This document shows positions 1 through 6,390 of a stretch of DNA of 6,901 nucleotides, one piece after another; within the stretch, counting starts at the first letter, position 1; each line of letters starts with the position of its first letter. Below the pieces are notes generated by a model. That model saw only the letters and a list, made by a program, of their open reading frames with translations. It did no database searches and was not told the DNA's origin. The position numbers and the translations under genes are program-made. The DNA comes from an uncultured delta proteobacterium (GTDB lineage Bacteria; Myxococcota_A; Polyangia; Polyangiales; Polyangiaceae): contig CAITLX010000687.1 in the NCBI GenBank assembly GCA_903893335.1, forward strand, positions 1 through 6,901, read 5' to 3'.

Positions 1-807
1 ACGACCGAGTGGTCGTGGTGCCTCAACGCCGCCGAGTACCACGGCGACGCGAGCGCGAGCTTCGGCACGCTGCTCGCGCGCGACCTCGGCTACACGCCGC
101 TCTGGCTCCGCTACAACAGCGGCCGCCACGTCTCCGAGAACGGCCGCGAGCTCGCCGCTCGATTGCAATCCTTGATCGACGCCTGGCCCGTCCCGGTCGG
201 CGAGCTGCTGCTCGTCGGGCACAGCATGGGGGGGCTCGTCGTGCGCAGCGCCTGCCACTACGCGCGCGAGGGGGGCCTCCCCTGGCCGTCGCACGTGCGG
301 CGCGTCTTCTGCCTCGGCTCGCCGCACCAGGGCACCGCGCTCGAGAAGCTGGGGCACGTCGCGACCACGGTGCTCTCGGCCATCGACGTGCCCGGCACGC
401 AGATCACCGCCCGCATCGCGCGCGCGCGCAGCGCGGGCATCAAGGATCTCCGGCACGGCTCGCTCGTGGACGACGACTGGCTGGGCAAGGACCCCGACGC
501 GGCGAGCGACGAGGGGGCGACGCAGGTGCCGCTGCTCGACGCGGTCGCGTACCACTTCGTCTCGGCGTCGATCACGCGCGACCCCGAGCACCCGCTCGGG
601 CAGCTCGTCGGCGACATGCTCGTGCGCGTCCCGAGCGCCTCGGGGCCGCAGACGACCCGCGACGCCTTCGCCATCGAGACGAGCCACGTCGGCGGCGTGC
701 TCCACCACCAGCTTCAGAACCACCCCGACGTCTACGAGCAGATCCGCCGGGCCTGCGCCGCAGACGCGGGCGCAGCGCCGAACGCGGAGCCCGAAGCATC
801 CCCCTGA
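1..807 (+). CDS. PGAP1-like alpha/beta-hydrolase (esterase/lipase), 5' end missing
   Basis: The frame is open from base 1, so the N-terminus lies outside the window; 268 codons are visible. The fragment carries the nucleophile elbow GHSMGG (visible residues 73-78, catalytic Ser75), preceded by the block LRYNSGRHVSENG. The block LGSPHQG follows at 105-111. Both flanking blocks are typical of bacterial PGAP1-like or triacylglycerol-lipase-like hydrolases. Likely remaining triad members are Asp205 (in GDMLV) and a His near 235-236, just before the NHPDVY segment. The oxyanion-loop HG motif should lie upstream of base 1. A TTG at 163 is not the start, because family-specific sequence precedes it in frame. 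The end is a short Ala/Glu-rich tail. The expected activity is ester hydrolysis; substrate and location cannot be read, since any signal peptide is cut off. The gene converges on the SGNH hydrolase gene. Confidence 0.86.
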   Translation, partial: TTEWSWCLNAAEYHGDASASFGTLLARDLGYTPLWLRYNSGRHVSENGRELAARLQSLIDAWPVPVGELLLVGHSMGGLVVRSACHYAREGGLPWPSHVRRVFCLGSPHQGTALEKLGHVATTVLSAIDVPGTQITARIARARSAGIKDLRHGSLVDDDWLGKDPDAASDEGATQVPLLDAVAYHFVSASITRDPEHPLGQLVGDMLVRVPSASGPQTTRDAFAIETSHVGGVLHHQLQNHPDVYEQIRRACAADAGAAPNAEPEASP

Positions 808-853
808 GCGCCTCGTCGAGCATTGGGGGGCACGAGGGCGTCGCGGAGGCGCT
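807..853. terminator. Possible bidirectional terminator hairpin between convergent genes
   Basis: An 8-bp perfect inverted repeat, AGCGCCTC (807-814) and GAGGCGCT (846-853), fills most of the short gap between the two convergent stop codons. The loop is long (31 nt) and there is no T-run on either strand, so intrinsic termination would be weak. It may act with Rho, or be chance in GC-rich DNA. Confidence 0.25.
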
Positions 854-857
854 GCGC

Positions 858-2204
858 TCACGGACCGCGCCAGCGCGCGCCCATGCGGGCACCGAGCCAC
901 TCGGCCATGACCTCGTGGCCGCGCGGCGAGAAATGCACGTCGCCCGGCAGGAAGATGGCGTCGAGCCCCTCACGGCGCACCGCTTCGAGCACGACGTCCC
1001 AGGCGTCCTCGACCGGGTGGCCCGTCGCGCGCGCGGCTCGCACCATCGCCCCATGCGCCTCGACGGCGCTGCGGTCGAGCCCGGCGAACACGTCGAAGGT
1101 CGCGTCGGCGACGCCTGCCGCCCGGGCGATCGCGGGGCGGTACGGGAGCACGACGATGGTCGCGGGCACCCCGCGCGCCGCGACCTCGGCGAACATCGCC
1201 CCGAGCAGCCGCCCGCCGCGCGCCGACCGCTCGTCGACGCCGTCCGAGAGGCGGTCCCACGCCTCGGGCATGAGCAGCGGATAGACCCACGCGTAGAGAT
1301 CGGTCGAGACGCGCTCGGCGAGCGCGGAGTCGCTCGACCAGGTGCGCGCGAGGTAGGGCGCCGGGCTCGTCGCGAGGCGCTCGACCGCTCGCCCCCCCAC
1401 CCTCTCCGCGGTGCACGCGACGCGAGGCTGCTCGCCCTCCCACGCGACGATCGGCCCGCCGTCGCAGCAGAGGTACCCCCGGTCGAGCTCGACGAAGTCG
1501 TTGCCCGCGAAGAGGTAGACCACGAGGTGATCGACCCGCCCGTGGGCGAGCCACTGGCGCGCGAAGAGCCAGTAGGCCTCGGGCGACGCGTACTGGATGC
1601 CGCCGTCGAGGTGGCGCGCGCGCGCGTCGCCCCGGTCGAGACGCGCCACGAAGCCGTCCGCGCCGTCCACGAACGCGGGCTCCACCATCGAGTCGCCGAC
1701 GTGCACCACGCGCGGCAAGGCGCCGCGTGCCGCTGCTGCCGGCGGGTCGCGCTCGCTCCAGTAGGCCTCCGCCGGAAACATGCCCCGGCAGGGGGCGTCG
1801 CGGTCCGCGAACGGCACGAGCCAGCGCGCGGCCTCGCCCCCCGGCAGCCGGCGCGCCGAGCGCGGAGCCTGTCGCGCCGCGACCTCGAGCACGAGGCACA
1901 CGAGCGCACAGACGACGCAGACCCGCGTGAGCCCCCTGCCCGCGTGTGGGCCCACCCCGAGCCAGACGCCGAGCCCCGCGGCCACGGCGACCGTCAGCGC
2001 GTCCCACACGCCGAGCGCCGGCAAGCCCGCGAGCAGCGCCGCGCCCACCACCAGCGCGGCGGACGCCGCGAGCAGCGCCCGCGCCCGAGATCCGACCTCG
2101 CGACCGAGCGCGCGCCGCGCCCCGCGCGCGAGGAGCAGCCCGCAGACGAGCGGCGCGAGCACCGACGCCAGGCCGCGAAGCTCCGCGGCCAGGCGAGCGG
2201 TCAT
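858..2204 (-). CDS. SGNH/GDSL-family hydrolase with N-terminal membrane segments
   Basis: This is a 448-residue protein. The N-terminus has about four hydrophobic segments (roughly residues 12-26, 42-62, 66-84 and 92-110). A soluble SGNH domain follows: block I HVGDSMVEP with nucleophile Ser172, a Gly-containing block II near 201, block III AGND with Asn235, and block V GDVHFSPRGH with Asp422 and His424 as the remaining triad pair. The domain probably faces the periplasm and removes, or transfers, acyl/acetyl groups on a lipid, glycan or secondary metabolite; this is inferred from the family. Cys139, the Cys246-Cys247 pair and Cys264 lie in the domain and could form disulfides, consistent with an exported location. 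The ATG at 2204 is chosen because GGAG (2215-2212) sits 7 nt upstream. The gene is divergent from the cyclase gene and convergent with the esterase gene. The exact substrate is unknown. Confidence 0.86.
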   Translation of the reverse strand: MTARLAAELRGLASVLAPLVCGLLLARGARRALGREVGSRARALLAASAALVVGAALLAGLPALGVWDALTVAVAAGLGVWLGVGPHAGRGLTRVCVVCALVCLVLEVAARQAPRSARRLPGGEAARWLVPFADRDAPCRGMFPAEAYWSERDPPAAAARGALPRVVHVGDSMVEPAFVDGADGFVARLDRGDARARHLDGGIQYASPEAYWLFARQWLAHGRVDHLVVYLFAGNDFVELDRGYLCCDGGPIVAWEGEQPRVACTAERVGGRAVERLATSPAPYLARTWSSDSALAERVSTDLYAWVYPLLMPEAWDRLSDGVDERSARGGRLLGAMFAEVAARGVPATIVVLPYRPAIARAAGVADATFDVFAGLDRSAVEAHGAMVRAARATGHPVEDAWDVVLEAVRREGLDAIFLPGDVHFSPRGHEVMAEWLGARMGARWRGP

Positions 2205-2374
2205 GCCTCCGCTCCGGCGAGCCGAGCGGCCAGCAATGCGGTCAAACCCACCCCCACTGATTGCAGGTCACCACGGAGTGGCGCGAGGAGGCAAGACGCA
2301 CCCTCGTGCCGCCGCGCAGGCGTCGCGACGACGCGGCGTACCGCCGGCGCGGATCGAGTACCCTCGCGGCCACC
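2205..2374. promoter_or_regulatory. Divergent intergenic region, SGNH hydrolase / adenylyl cyclase
   Basis: These 170 bp must hold the promoters of both divergent genes. No convincing -35/-10 pair was found on either strand. A TTGACC on the minus strand (2245-2240) has no matching -10. Visible elements are a good Shine-Dalgarno for the minus gene (GGAG, 2215-2212), a plus-strand GAGGAGG (2285-2291), a 10-bp palindrome CGTCGCGACG (2321-2330), and an overlapping 7-bp inverted repeat, CGCCGCG (2310-2316) with CGCGGCG (2332-2338). The last two could be an operator or a 5'-leader structure, but may also be chance in DNA of this composition. Confidence 0.45.
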
Positions 2375-4108
2375 ATGGCCCGTCGACTCGGAAGCGTCCG
2401 CGCGAAGTTCACCATCCTGGTGGCGCTGCCCATCCTGCTCGTGCTGGGCGTCTTGCCCGTCATCTCGCGGGTGATGGAGGGGGAGCTCACGCGCGCGTCG
2501 GACGAGCGCGTCGACCAGGCGCGCGACGCGCTGCAAGAGCGCCTCGACGACGAGGCGAACGAGATCATGCTGACCGCGCGCACGCTCGCAGCCGACGGGG
2601 ACGCGCAGCGCGCGCTCGCTGCCAAGGACGCCGCCGCGACGTTCGTGACCGCGGCGGAGTTCGCGAAGATCTTCCCCGACAACGACATCCTCTTCGCCGC
2701 GCCCGACGGCAGCGTGCTGACCAAGCTCGGCCCGAGCCCGGCGCCCGACAACCTCGCCGACATCCCCGAGCTCGCCGACTACCACGGCGGCGAGCTTCGC
2801 GGCCTGGTGCGCGGCGGCTGCGCGAAGCGCGGGACGCGCTCGAGCACCGCGCGCTTCGTCGCGCTGCCGGTCGGCGAGGCCGGCTCGGTCGTCGTCTGCC
2901 AGATGCTCGGCAAGCGCTACGTCGCGAAGATCGCCTCGCACCTCGGCCTCGAGATCGCCGTCACCGAGGGGGACCAGGAGGCCGCCGTCATCGTCGCCTC
3001 CAAGGCCTTCCCGGCGGGGGCCAACCGCAAGGCCACGGCGGTGCCGTCGAAGTTCGCCGACGCCGGCCGCCGCTGGGCCATCGCGCGCTTCGAGCCGCGG
3101 CTGCACGCGCGCGCCAAGGGCAAGCTGGCGATCGTGCTCGCGCGCGAGACGACCGACATCTACGCCGCGACCCGCAGCCAGCTGCGCCTGCTCATCGCGG
3201 TGCTGCTCGCCGCCGCGCTCGTGACGCTGACGGTCGGCTCGCGGCTCGCCATCGTCATGTCGCGCGCGCTCGGGCGCGTCGGCAGCGCGCTGAAGAAGCT
3301 CGAGGTGCAGGAGTACGTGAAGGTCGAGCTCTTCCACACGGGCGACGAGCTCGAGGACCTCGCGACGGGCTTCAACCACATGGTCGATGGCCTGAAGGAG
3401 CGCGACAAGCTCAAGACGACGTTTGGCAAGTACATGACCGAGTCGGTCGTCGAGCACCTCATGGCCGGCAAGGTCGCGCTCGGCGGCGAGTCGCTCACCG
3501 TGACGATCCTCTTCACCGACATTCGCAGCTTCACGAGCATCAGCGAGAAGATGGACGCCCAGGCGCTCGTCGGCCTGCTCAACGAGTATTTCACCGAGAT
3601 GGTGGGCATCGTGATGCAGCACGACGGCGTCGTGGACAAGTACATCGGCGACGCGATCATGGCCGTGTTCGGCGCCCCGGTGTCGCGCCCCGAGGACGCG
3701 AAGAACGCCGTGATGGCCGCGGTGCGCATGCGCCAGGCGCTGTCGAAGCTCAACGTGCGGCTGCAAGAGCGCGGCATCGCGCCCATCGCCACCGGCATCG
3801 GACTGCACACCGGCGAGGTCGTCGCGGGCAACATCGGCAGCGAGCGGCGCATGGAGTACACCGTCATCGGCGACGCGGTGAACCTCGCCTCGCGCCTCGA
3901 GAGCAACACCAAGACGCTCGGGGTCAACGTCCTCATCAGCGACGTCACCTACGAGCTGACCAAGGACATCATCGAGGCCCGCGCGCTCGACTCGATCACG
4001 GTCAAGGGGCGCGCGCAGGCCGTCATGACGTACGAGGTGCTCGGCCTCAAGGGCGAGCCTCCGCTCGACGCTCCGCCGCGGCCGGCCGAGCCCGCCGCCG
4101 AGGCGTGA
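2375..4108 (+). CDS. Transmembrane class III adenylate cyclase (sensor-HAMP-cyclase)
   Basis: This 577-residue protein makes cAMP from ATP. Order: TM1 about 12-31; a periplasmic sensor region about 32-268, probably Cache/CHASE-like by layout only, with Cys149 and Cys175; TM2 about 269-295; a HAMP-like linker about 290-342 containing HTGDELEDLATGFN; the transducer segment TFGKYMTESVVEHL (348-361); and the catalytic domain about 374-555. Metal-binding Asp382 (FTDIRSF) and Asp426 (KYIGDAI), adenine-selecting Lys422 and Thr496, and transition-state Asn503 and Arg507 (NLASR) are all present, so an active homodimer is expected. The Lys/Thr pair is the class IIIb pattern. A Pro/Ala-rich tail ends the protein. 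ATG 2375 is chosen because it puts TM1 near the N-terminus, but it lacks a clear Shine-Dalgarno. The frame stays open back to 2261, and GTG 2306 (behind GAGGAGG) is an alternative that adds an Arg-rich extension. The YihY gene follows 40 bp later, probably co-transcribed. Confidence 0.94.
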   Translation: MARRLGSVRAKFTILVALPILLVLGVLPVISRVMEGELTRASDERVDQARDALQERLDDEANEIMLTARTLAADGDAQRALAAKDAAATFVTAAEFAKIFPDNDILFAAPDGSVLTKLGPSPAPDNLADIPELADYHGGELRGLVRGGCAKRGTRSSTARFVALPVGEAGSVVVCQMLGKRYVAKIASHLGLEIAVTEGDQEAAVIVASKAFPAGANRKATAVPSKFADAGRRWAIARFEPRLHARAKGKLAIVLARETTDIYAATRSQLRLLIAVLLAAALVTLTVGSRLAIVMSRALGRVGSALKKLEVQEYVKVELFHTGDELEDLATGFNHMVDGLKERDKLKTTFGKYMTESVVEHLMAGKVALGGESLTVTILFTDIRSFTSISEKMDAQALVGLLNEYFTEMVGIVMQHDGVVDKYIGDAIMAVFGAPVSRPEDAKNAVMAAVRMRQALSKLNVRLQERGIAPIATGIGLHTGEVVAGNIGSERRMEYTVIGDAVNLASRLESNTKTLGVNVLISDVTYELTKDIIEARALDSITVKGRAQAVMTYEVLGLKGEPPLDAPPRPAEPAAEA

Positions 4109-4148
4109 ACCCCGCGGCGCGCCGACGCGTGATGGGGACGACCTCGCA

Positions 4149-4982
4149 ATGACCCGGATCGAGCGTCTGGCGAGGGGAGCGCACACGCCCGCCGCGCTGC
4201 GCTGGCTGGCGCGGCTCGCCCTGCGCGCCGGCACGCACGACCTCGCGCGCGCCGCGTCGGCGATGGCGTTCGACTTCTTCCTCGGCCTCGTGCCGCTGCT
4301 CGCCGCGATGGGCTACGTCATCAGCGCGCTGGGCAACACGCGGTGGGTCGAGCGTCTCGCCAAGCCGCTGCTCGAGGGAGCGCCGGGGCAGGCGGCGGCC
4401 GTCGCGCGCGAGCAGTTCTTCCGCTACGCGCACCACGGCGCGATCGCACCGCTCGGCATGGTCGGCTTCCTGTGGCTCGCGTCGGGCGGCGCGCACACGG
4501 CGGTCGTGACCCTGCGCGTCATCGCGGGGGCTCCGGCGCGACCCTGGTGGCGGTCGCGAGCGATCGGCGTCGCGTTCGTGCTGCTCGCCGTCGCGCTCGC
4601 GACGGTGACGACGATGGCGCTCGTGCTCGTCGCGCGAAGCTCGACGCTCGGGGTGCTGCGGCCGCACCACGCGCTCGCGACGGGCGTCGTGACGGCGCTC
4701 GCGGGCCTCGGCGTCATCGCCCTCGCGACCGCCACGCTCTACCGCCTGACACACGGCAGCCACCGCTCGCCGGTCTGGCCCGGCACGGGCGTCTCGGTGC
4801 TCGGCTTCGTCGCCGTGACGTGGGGCTTCACGCTCTACATCGACACGCTGGGCCGCTTCTCCGCCTACTACGGCGGGCTCGCAGCCGTCGCGATGCTGCT
4901 CGGCTGGATCTGGCTCTCGTCGACGTGCCTGCTGCTCGGCGCCGAGGTCAACGCGCTCGTCGGCGAGCGCGACGGGGGCTGA
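4149..4982 (+). CDS. YihY/BrkB-family inner-membrane protein
   Basis: A 277-residue polytopic membrane protein of normal length for the YihY/virulence factor BrkB family. About six hydrophobic segments are visible: roughly 38-61, 98-118, 137-162, 178-200, 212-232 and 240-267. The early AMAFDFFLGLVPLL and the final YYGGLAAVAMLLGWIWLSS, followed by LLLGAEVNA, are the most recognisable family signatures. Members were once misassigned as RNase BN; their molecular role is still poorly defined, and transport or envelope functions have been proposed. The start is ATG 4149, with GGGGA (4134-4138) about 10 nt upstream. The gene lies 40 bp after the cyclase gene on the same strand with no obvious terminator, so one transcript is likely and a functional link with cAMP signalling is possible but inferred. 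It converges on the small hypothetical gene, with 10 bp between stop codons. Confidence 0.91.
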   Translation: MTRIERLARGAHTPAALRWLARLALRAGTHDLARAASAMAFDFFLGLVPLLAAMGYVISALGNTRWVERLAKPLLEGAPGQAAAVAREQFFRYAHHGAIAPLGMVGFLWLASGGAHTAVVTLRVIAGAPARPWWRSRAIGVAFVLLAVALATVTTMALVLVARSSTLGVLRPHHALATGVVTALAGLGVIALATATLYRLTHGSHRSPVWPGTGVSVLGFVAVTWGFTLYIDTLGRFSAYYGGLAAVAMLLGWIWLSSTCLLLGAEVNALVGERDGG

Positions 4983-4992
4983 CCTCGCGGCG

Positions 4993-5361
4993 TCAGTTCG
5001 GCCGGCTCTTCGCGCCGAAGACCCGACCCCAGTTGCGCCGGTAGCGATCCGACGCGACCTGCGCCGGCTTCGCCCCGCCGGACGTCGGCTCGGCCGACGC
5101 AGGCTCGTCGGTCGCGACGCCCGCAGGCGCGGGCACCTTGCAGTCCACGGTCACGTCGCACAGGAGCGGGGCGTCGGCGCGGGGCGTGAGGGTGACGACC
5201 TCGCCGGTGATGGGGCGCCCCTCGCGCAGCGGGCGCACCACGCCGCGCTCGAGGCGGTCTTCGCGCGCGCGCAGGATGTGGACCCCCTCGCCGTCGGCGG
5301 TCGGGCCGCACACCAGCGCGACATCGCGCGGGGCGGGCTGCTTCTTCGCCGGCGTCGTCAC
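4993..5361 (-). CDS. Small conserved-looking hypothetical protein, 122 aa
   Basis: I do not recognise a named family. The protein has no signal peptide or membrane segment and is probably cytoplasmic. Residues 12-75 look like a compact folded domain: VALVCGPTADGEGVHILR, then VVRPLREGRPITGEVV, then LTPR and LLCDVTVDC. Cys18, Cys68 and Cys74 are notable, but they do not form a standard zinc motif. Residues 77-103 are a low-complexity Ala/Pro/Thr/Glu linker. The C-terminus has a distinct basic/aromatic motif, DRYRRNWGRVFG (105-116), which looks like a conserved short linear motif or helix. The start is GTG 5361, the first start in the frame, with only a weak GGGG before it. It lies downstream of the MerR-type gene on the same strand, 63 bp apart, with a small hairpin between. 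Codon use matches its neighbours and the motif blocks look constrained, so I believe it is real. Confidence 0.72.
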   Translation of the reverse strand: MTTPAKKQPAPRDVALVCGPTADGEGVHILRAREDRLERGVVRPLREGRPITGEVVTLTPRADAPLLCDVTVDCKVPAPAGVATDEPASAEPTSGGAKPAQVASDRYRRNWGRVFGAKSRPN

Positions 5362-5399
5362 ACCCCAAGCTTGACCATCCCGCCGAGCGACGCAAGACG

Positions 5400-5417
5400 C
5401 GCCGGCGCAGACCGGCG
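5400..5417 (-). terminator. Possible weak terminator hairpin after the MerR-type gene
   Basis: CGCCGG (5400-5405) and CCGGCG (5412-5417) form a 6-bp GC stem with a 6-nt loop, starting 7 nt beyond the MerR-type stop codon in the direction of transcription. It is followed on the minus strand by CGTCTTGCG, which is not a proper T-run. It overlaps a palindrome, GCGCCGGCGC (5399-5408). It may cause partial termination between the regulator and the 122-aa gene. Confidence 0.28.
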
Positions 5418-5424
5418 ACGCGCC

Positions 5425-6390
5425 TCAGCGCTCGGCGCGCAGGTAGCCCTCGAGGTCGTCGAGGCGGCGGATGCGGCGCACGCGCCCCGCGAGGGGCCAA
5501 GGGAGCTCCCCCAGGCCCGAGCCCCCGAGCAGCAGCACGACGTCGCGCGGAAGCCGCCGGTTGAGCTCGTCGACGCACGCCACGGTCGCGCGCGACGCGG
5601 GCGCTACGACCGAGAGCGCCAGGGCGCGCGCGGAGAACTTCTTCGCGGCGAACACGCACTCCGCGACCGGCAGCGACGGCCCGAGGTAGCACGCGCGCCA
5701 GCCGTTCATCGACGCGATGACGGCCACGAGCAGCGCGCCGAGCTCGTGCAGCTCCCCCTCGAGCGTGGTGCACACGATCGTCGGCGCTCCCGGCGGCGGC
5801 TCGTAGACGCGCAGCAGCGCGCCGAGCTGCTGGCGCACGATCGCGGTGGCCGCGTGTTCCTGGGCCATCGACAGCTCGCCCGACACCCAGCGGTCGCCGA
5901 GCTCGGCGAGCAGCGCGGGCACGAGCTCGGTGACGAATGCGCGAGGGGTGAGGGCGAGCTGCGCGCGGGTCAGCTCCGCGGCGGCGCTCTCGAGGTCCAT
6001 CGCCTGGATGGCGGAGAGGAAGCGGTCGGAGAGGGCCTCGGTCGTCGCCGCCGCGTCGCCCGCGCCACGCCGCTCGCGCAGCAGCCGCTCGAGCGCGTCG
6101 CCGTCGAGGGCGGCGATCTGCCCGATCGACAGGCCATGATCGACCAACTGGCGGATCGTGCGCAGGCGCGAGACGTCTGCCTCGCTGTAGAGGCGGTTGC
6201 CGCCCGTCGAGCGGCCTGCCGAGAGCACGCCGTAGCGCCTCTCCCACATCCGCAGCGCGTGCGCCGACACGCCCGTCAGGCGCGCGACCGCTCCGATGCG
6301 GTAGCCAGGAGCCGCGGCGGCGACTGCCTTCTTCGTCGGGGTGGGCGCCGCGGCGGCGGCCTTCTTCGTCGTGGGGGGCTCAGGTGACAC
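5425..6390 (-). CDS. MerR-family regulator with cobalamin-binding domain (CarH/LitR-like)
   Basis: A 321-residue regulator. Residues 1-28 are a Lys/Ala/Pro/Thr-rich tail. Residues 30-95 are a MerR-type winged helix (YRIGAVARLTGVSAHALRMW, then RRYG and GNRLYSEADV). Residues 115-195 are a helical B12-cap domain with W168-x9-E178-H179. Residues 203-318 are a Rossmann-like B12-binding domain with E213-L-H215-E-L-G218 (His215 is the expected lower cobalt ligand), SVV at 260-262 and GG at 289-290. In the CarH/LitR family, adenosylcobalamin promotes oligomerisation and DNA binding in the dark, and light breaks the complex, typically derepressing carotenoid or photoprotection genes. Val169 stands where Thermus CarH has the upper-ligand His132, so light chemistry may differ. 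GTG 6390 is the only upstream start in frame. It has no Shine-Dalgarno and overlaps the preceding gene by 11 bp, which suggests translational coupling. A B12-independent CarA-like role is possible. Confidence 0.92.
   Translation of the reverse strand: MSPEPPTTKKAAAAAPTPTKKAVAAAAPGYRIGAVARLTGVSAHALRMWERRYGVLSAGRSTGGNRLYSEADVSRLRTIRQLVDHGLSIGQIAALDGDALERLLRERRGAGDAAATTEALSDRFLSAIQAMDLESAAAELTRAQLALTPRAFVTELVPALLAELGDRWVSGELSMAQEHAATAIVRQQLGALLRVYEPPPGAPTIVCTTLEGELHELGALLVAVIASMNGWRACYLGPSLPVAECVFAAKKFSARALALSVVAPASRATVACVDELNRRLPRDVVLLLGGSGLGELPWPLAGRVRRIRRLDDLEGYLRAER
6326..6371. repeat. 13-bp direct repeat encoding the TKKA tail motif
   Basis: GCCTTCTTCGTCG occurs at 6326-6338 and again at 6359-6371, 33 bp apart, which is an exact multiple of three. 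Both copies lie inside the MerR-type gene and encode the two TKKA units of its N-terminal tail, with Ala/Pro-rich codons between. This suggests an in-frame duplication within a low-complexity tail rather than a separate element. Confidence 0.6.

Noticed and set aside
163..165. TTG at 163 as the esterase start
   Set aside because: In-frame upstream sequence contains the family block LRYNSGRHVSENG, so the protein begins before the window.
2240..2245. TTGACC on the minus strand as a -35 box for the SGNH gene
   Set aside because: There is no -10-like hexamer at 16-18 bp spacing; the expected region is GC-rich.
2261..2263. TTG at 2261 as the cyclase start
   Set aside because: It directly follows an in-frame TGA, has no Shine-Dalgarno, and would add a long Arg-rich segment before the membrane anchor.
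9..2474. 821-codon plus-strand open frame spanning the esterase and the antisense of the SGNH gene
   Set aside because: It is Arg/Ala/Pro-rich with no recognisable motif, and overlaps two genes with clear catalytic motifs. It is a product of third-position GC bias.
1780..4152. 790-codon plus-strand open frame out of phase with the cyclase
   Set aside because: It is low-complexity Arg/Ala sequence without domains, overlapping two well-supported genes.
4132..4152. Six-codon ORF (MGTTSQ) ending in an ATGA overlap with the YihY start
   Set aside because: It is too short to support as a gene or a coupling leader, and its own start has no clear ribosome site.
2201..4234. 677-codon minus-strand open frame antisense to the cyclase
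   Set aside because: The composition is Arg/Glu/Asp/His/Ala-rich shadow sequence, and the opposite strand encodes a full class III cyclase with all catalytic residues.
5358..5378. Six-codon ORF (MVKLGV, minus strand) overlapping the GTG start of the 122-aa gene
   Set aside because: It is short enough to be chance, with nothing to indicate a regulatory leader peptide.
4868..6387. Long open frames in other phases over the MerR-type and small hypothetical genes (4868-6247 minus, 5278-6387 plus)
   Set aside because: They are shadow frames, while the MerR and B12-binding motifs are in the 5425-6390 minus frame.
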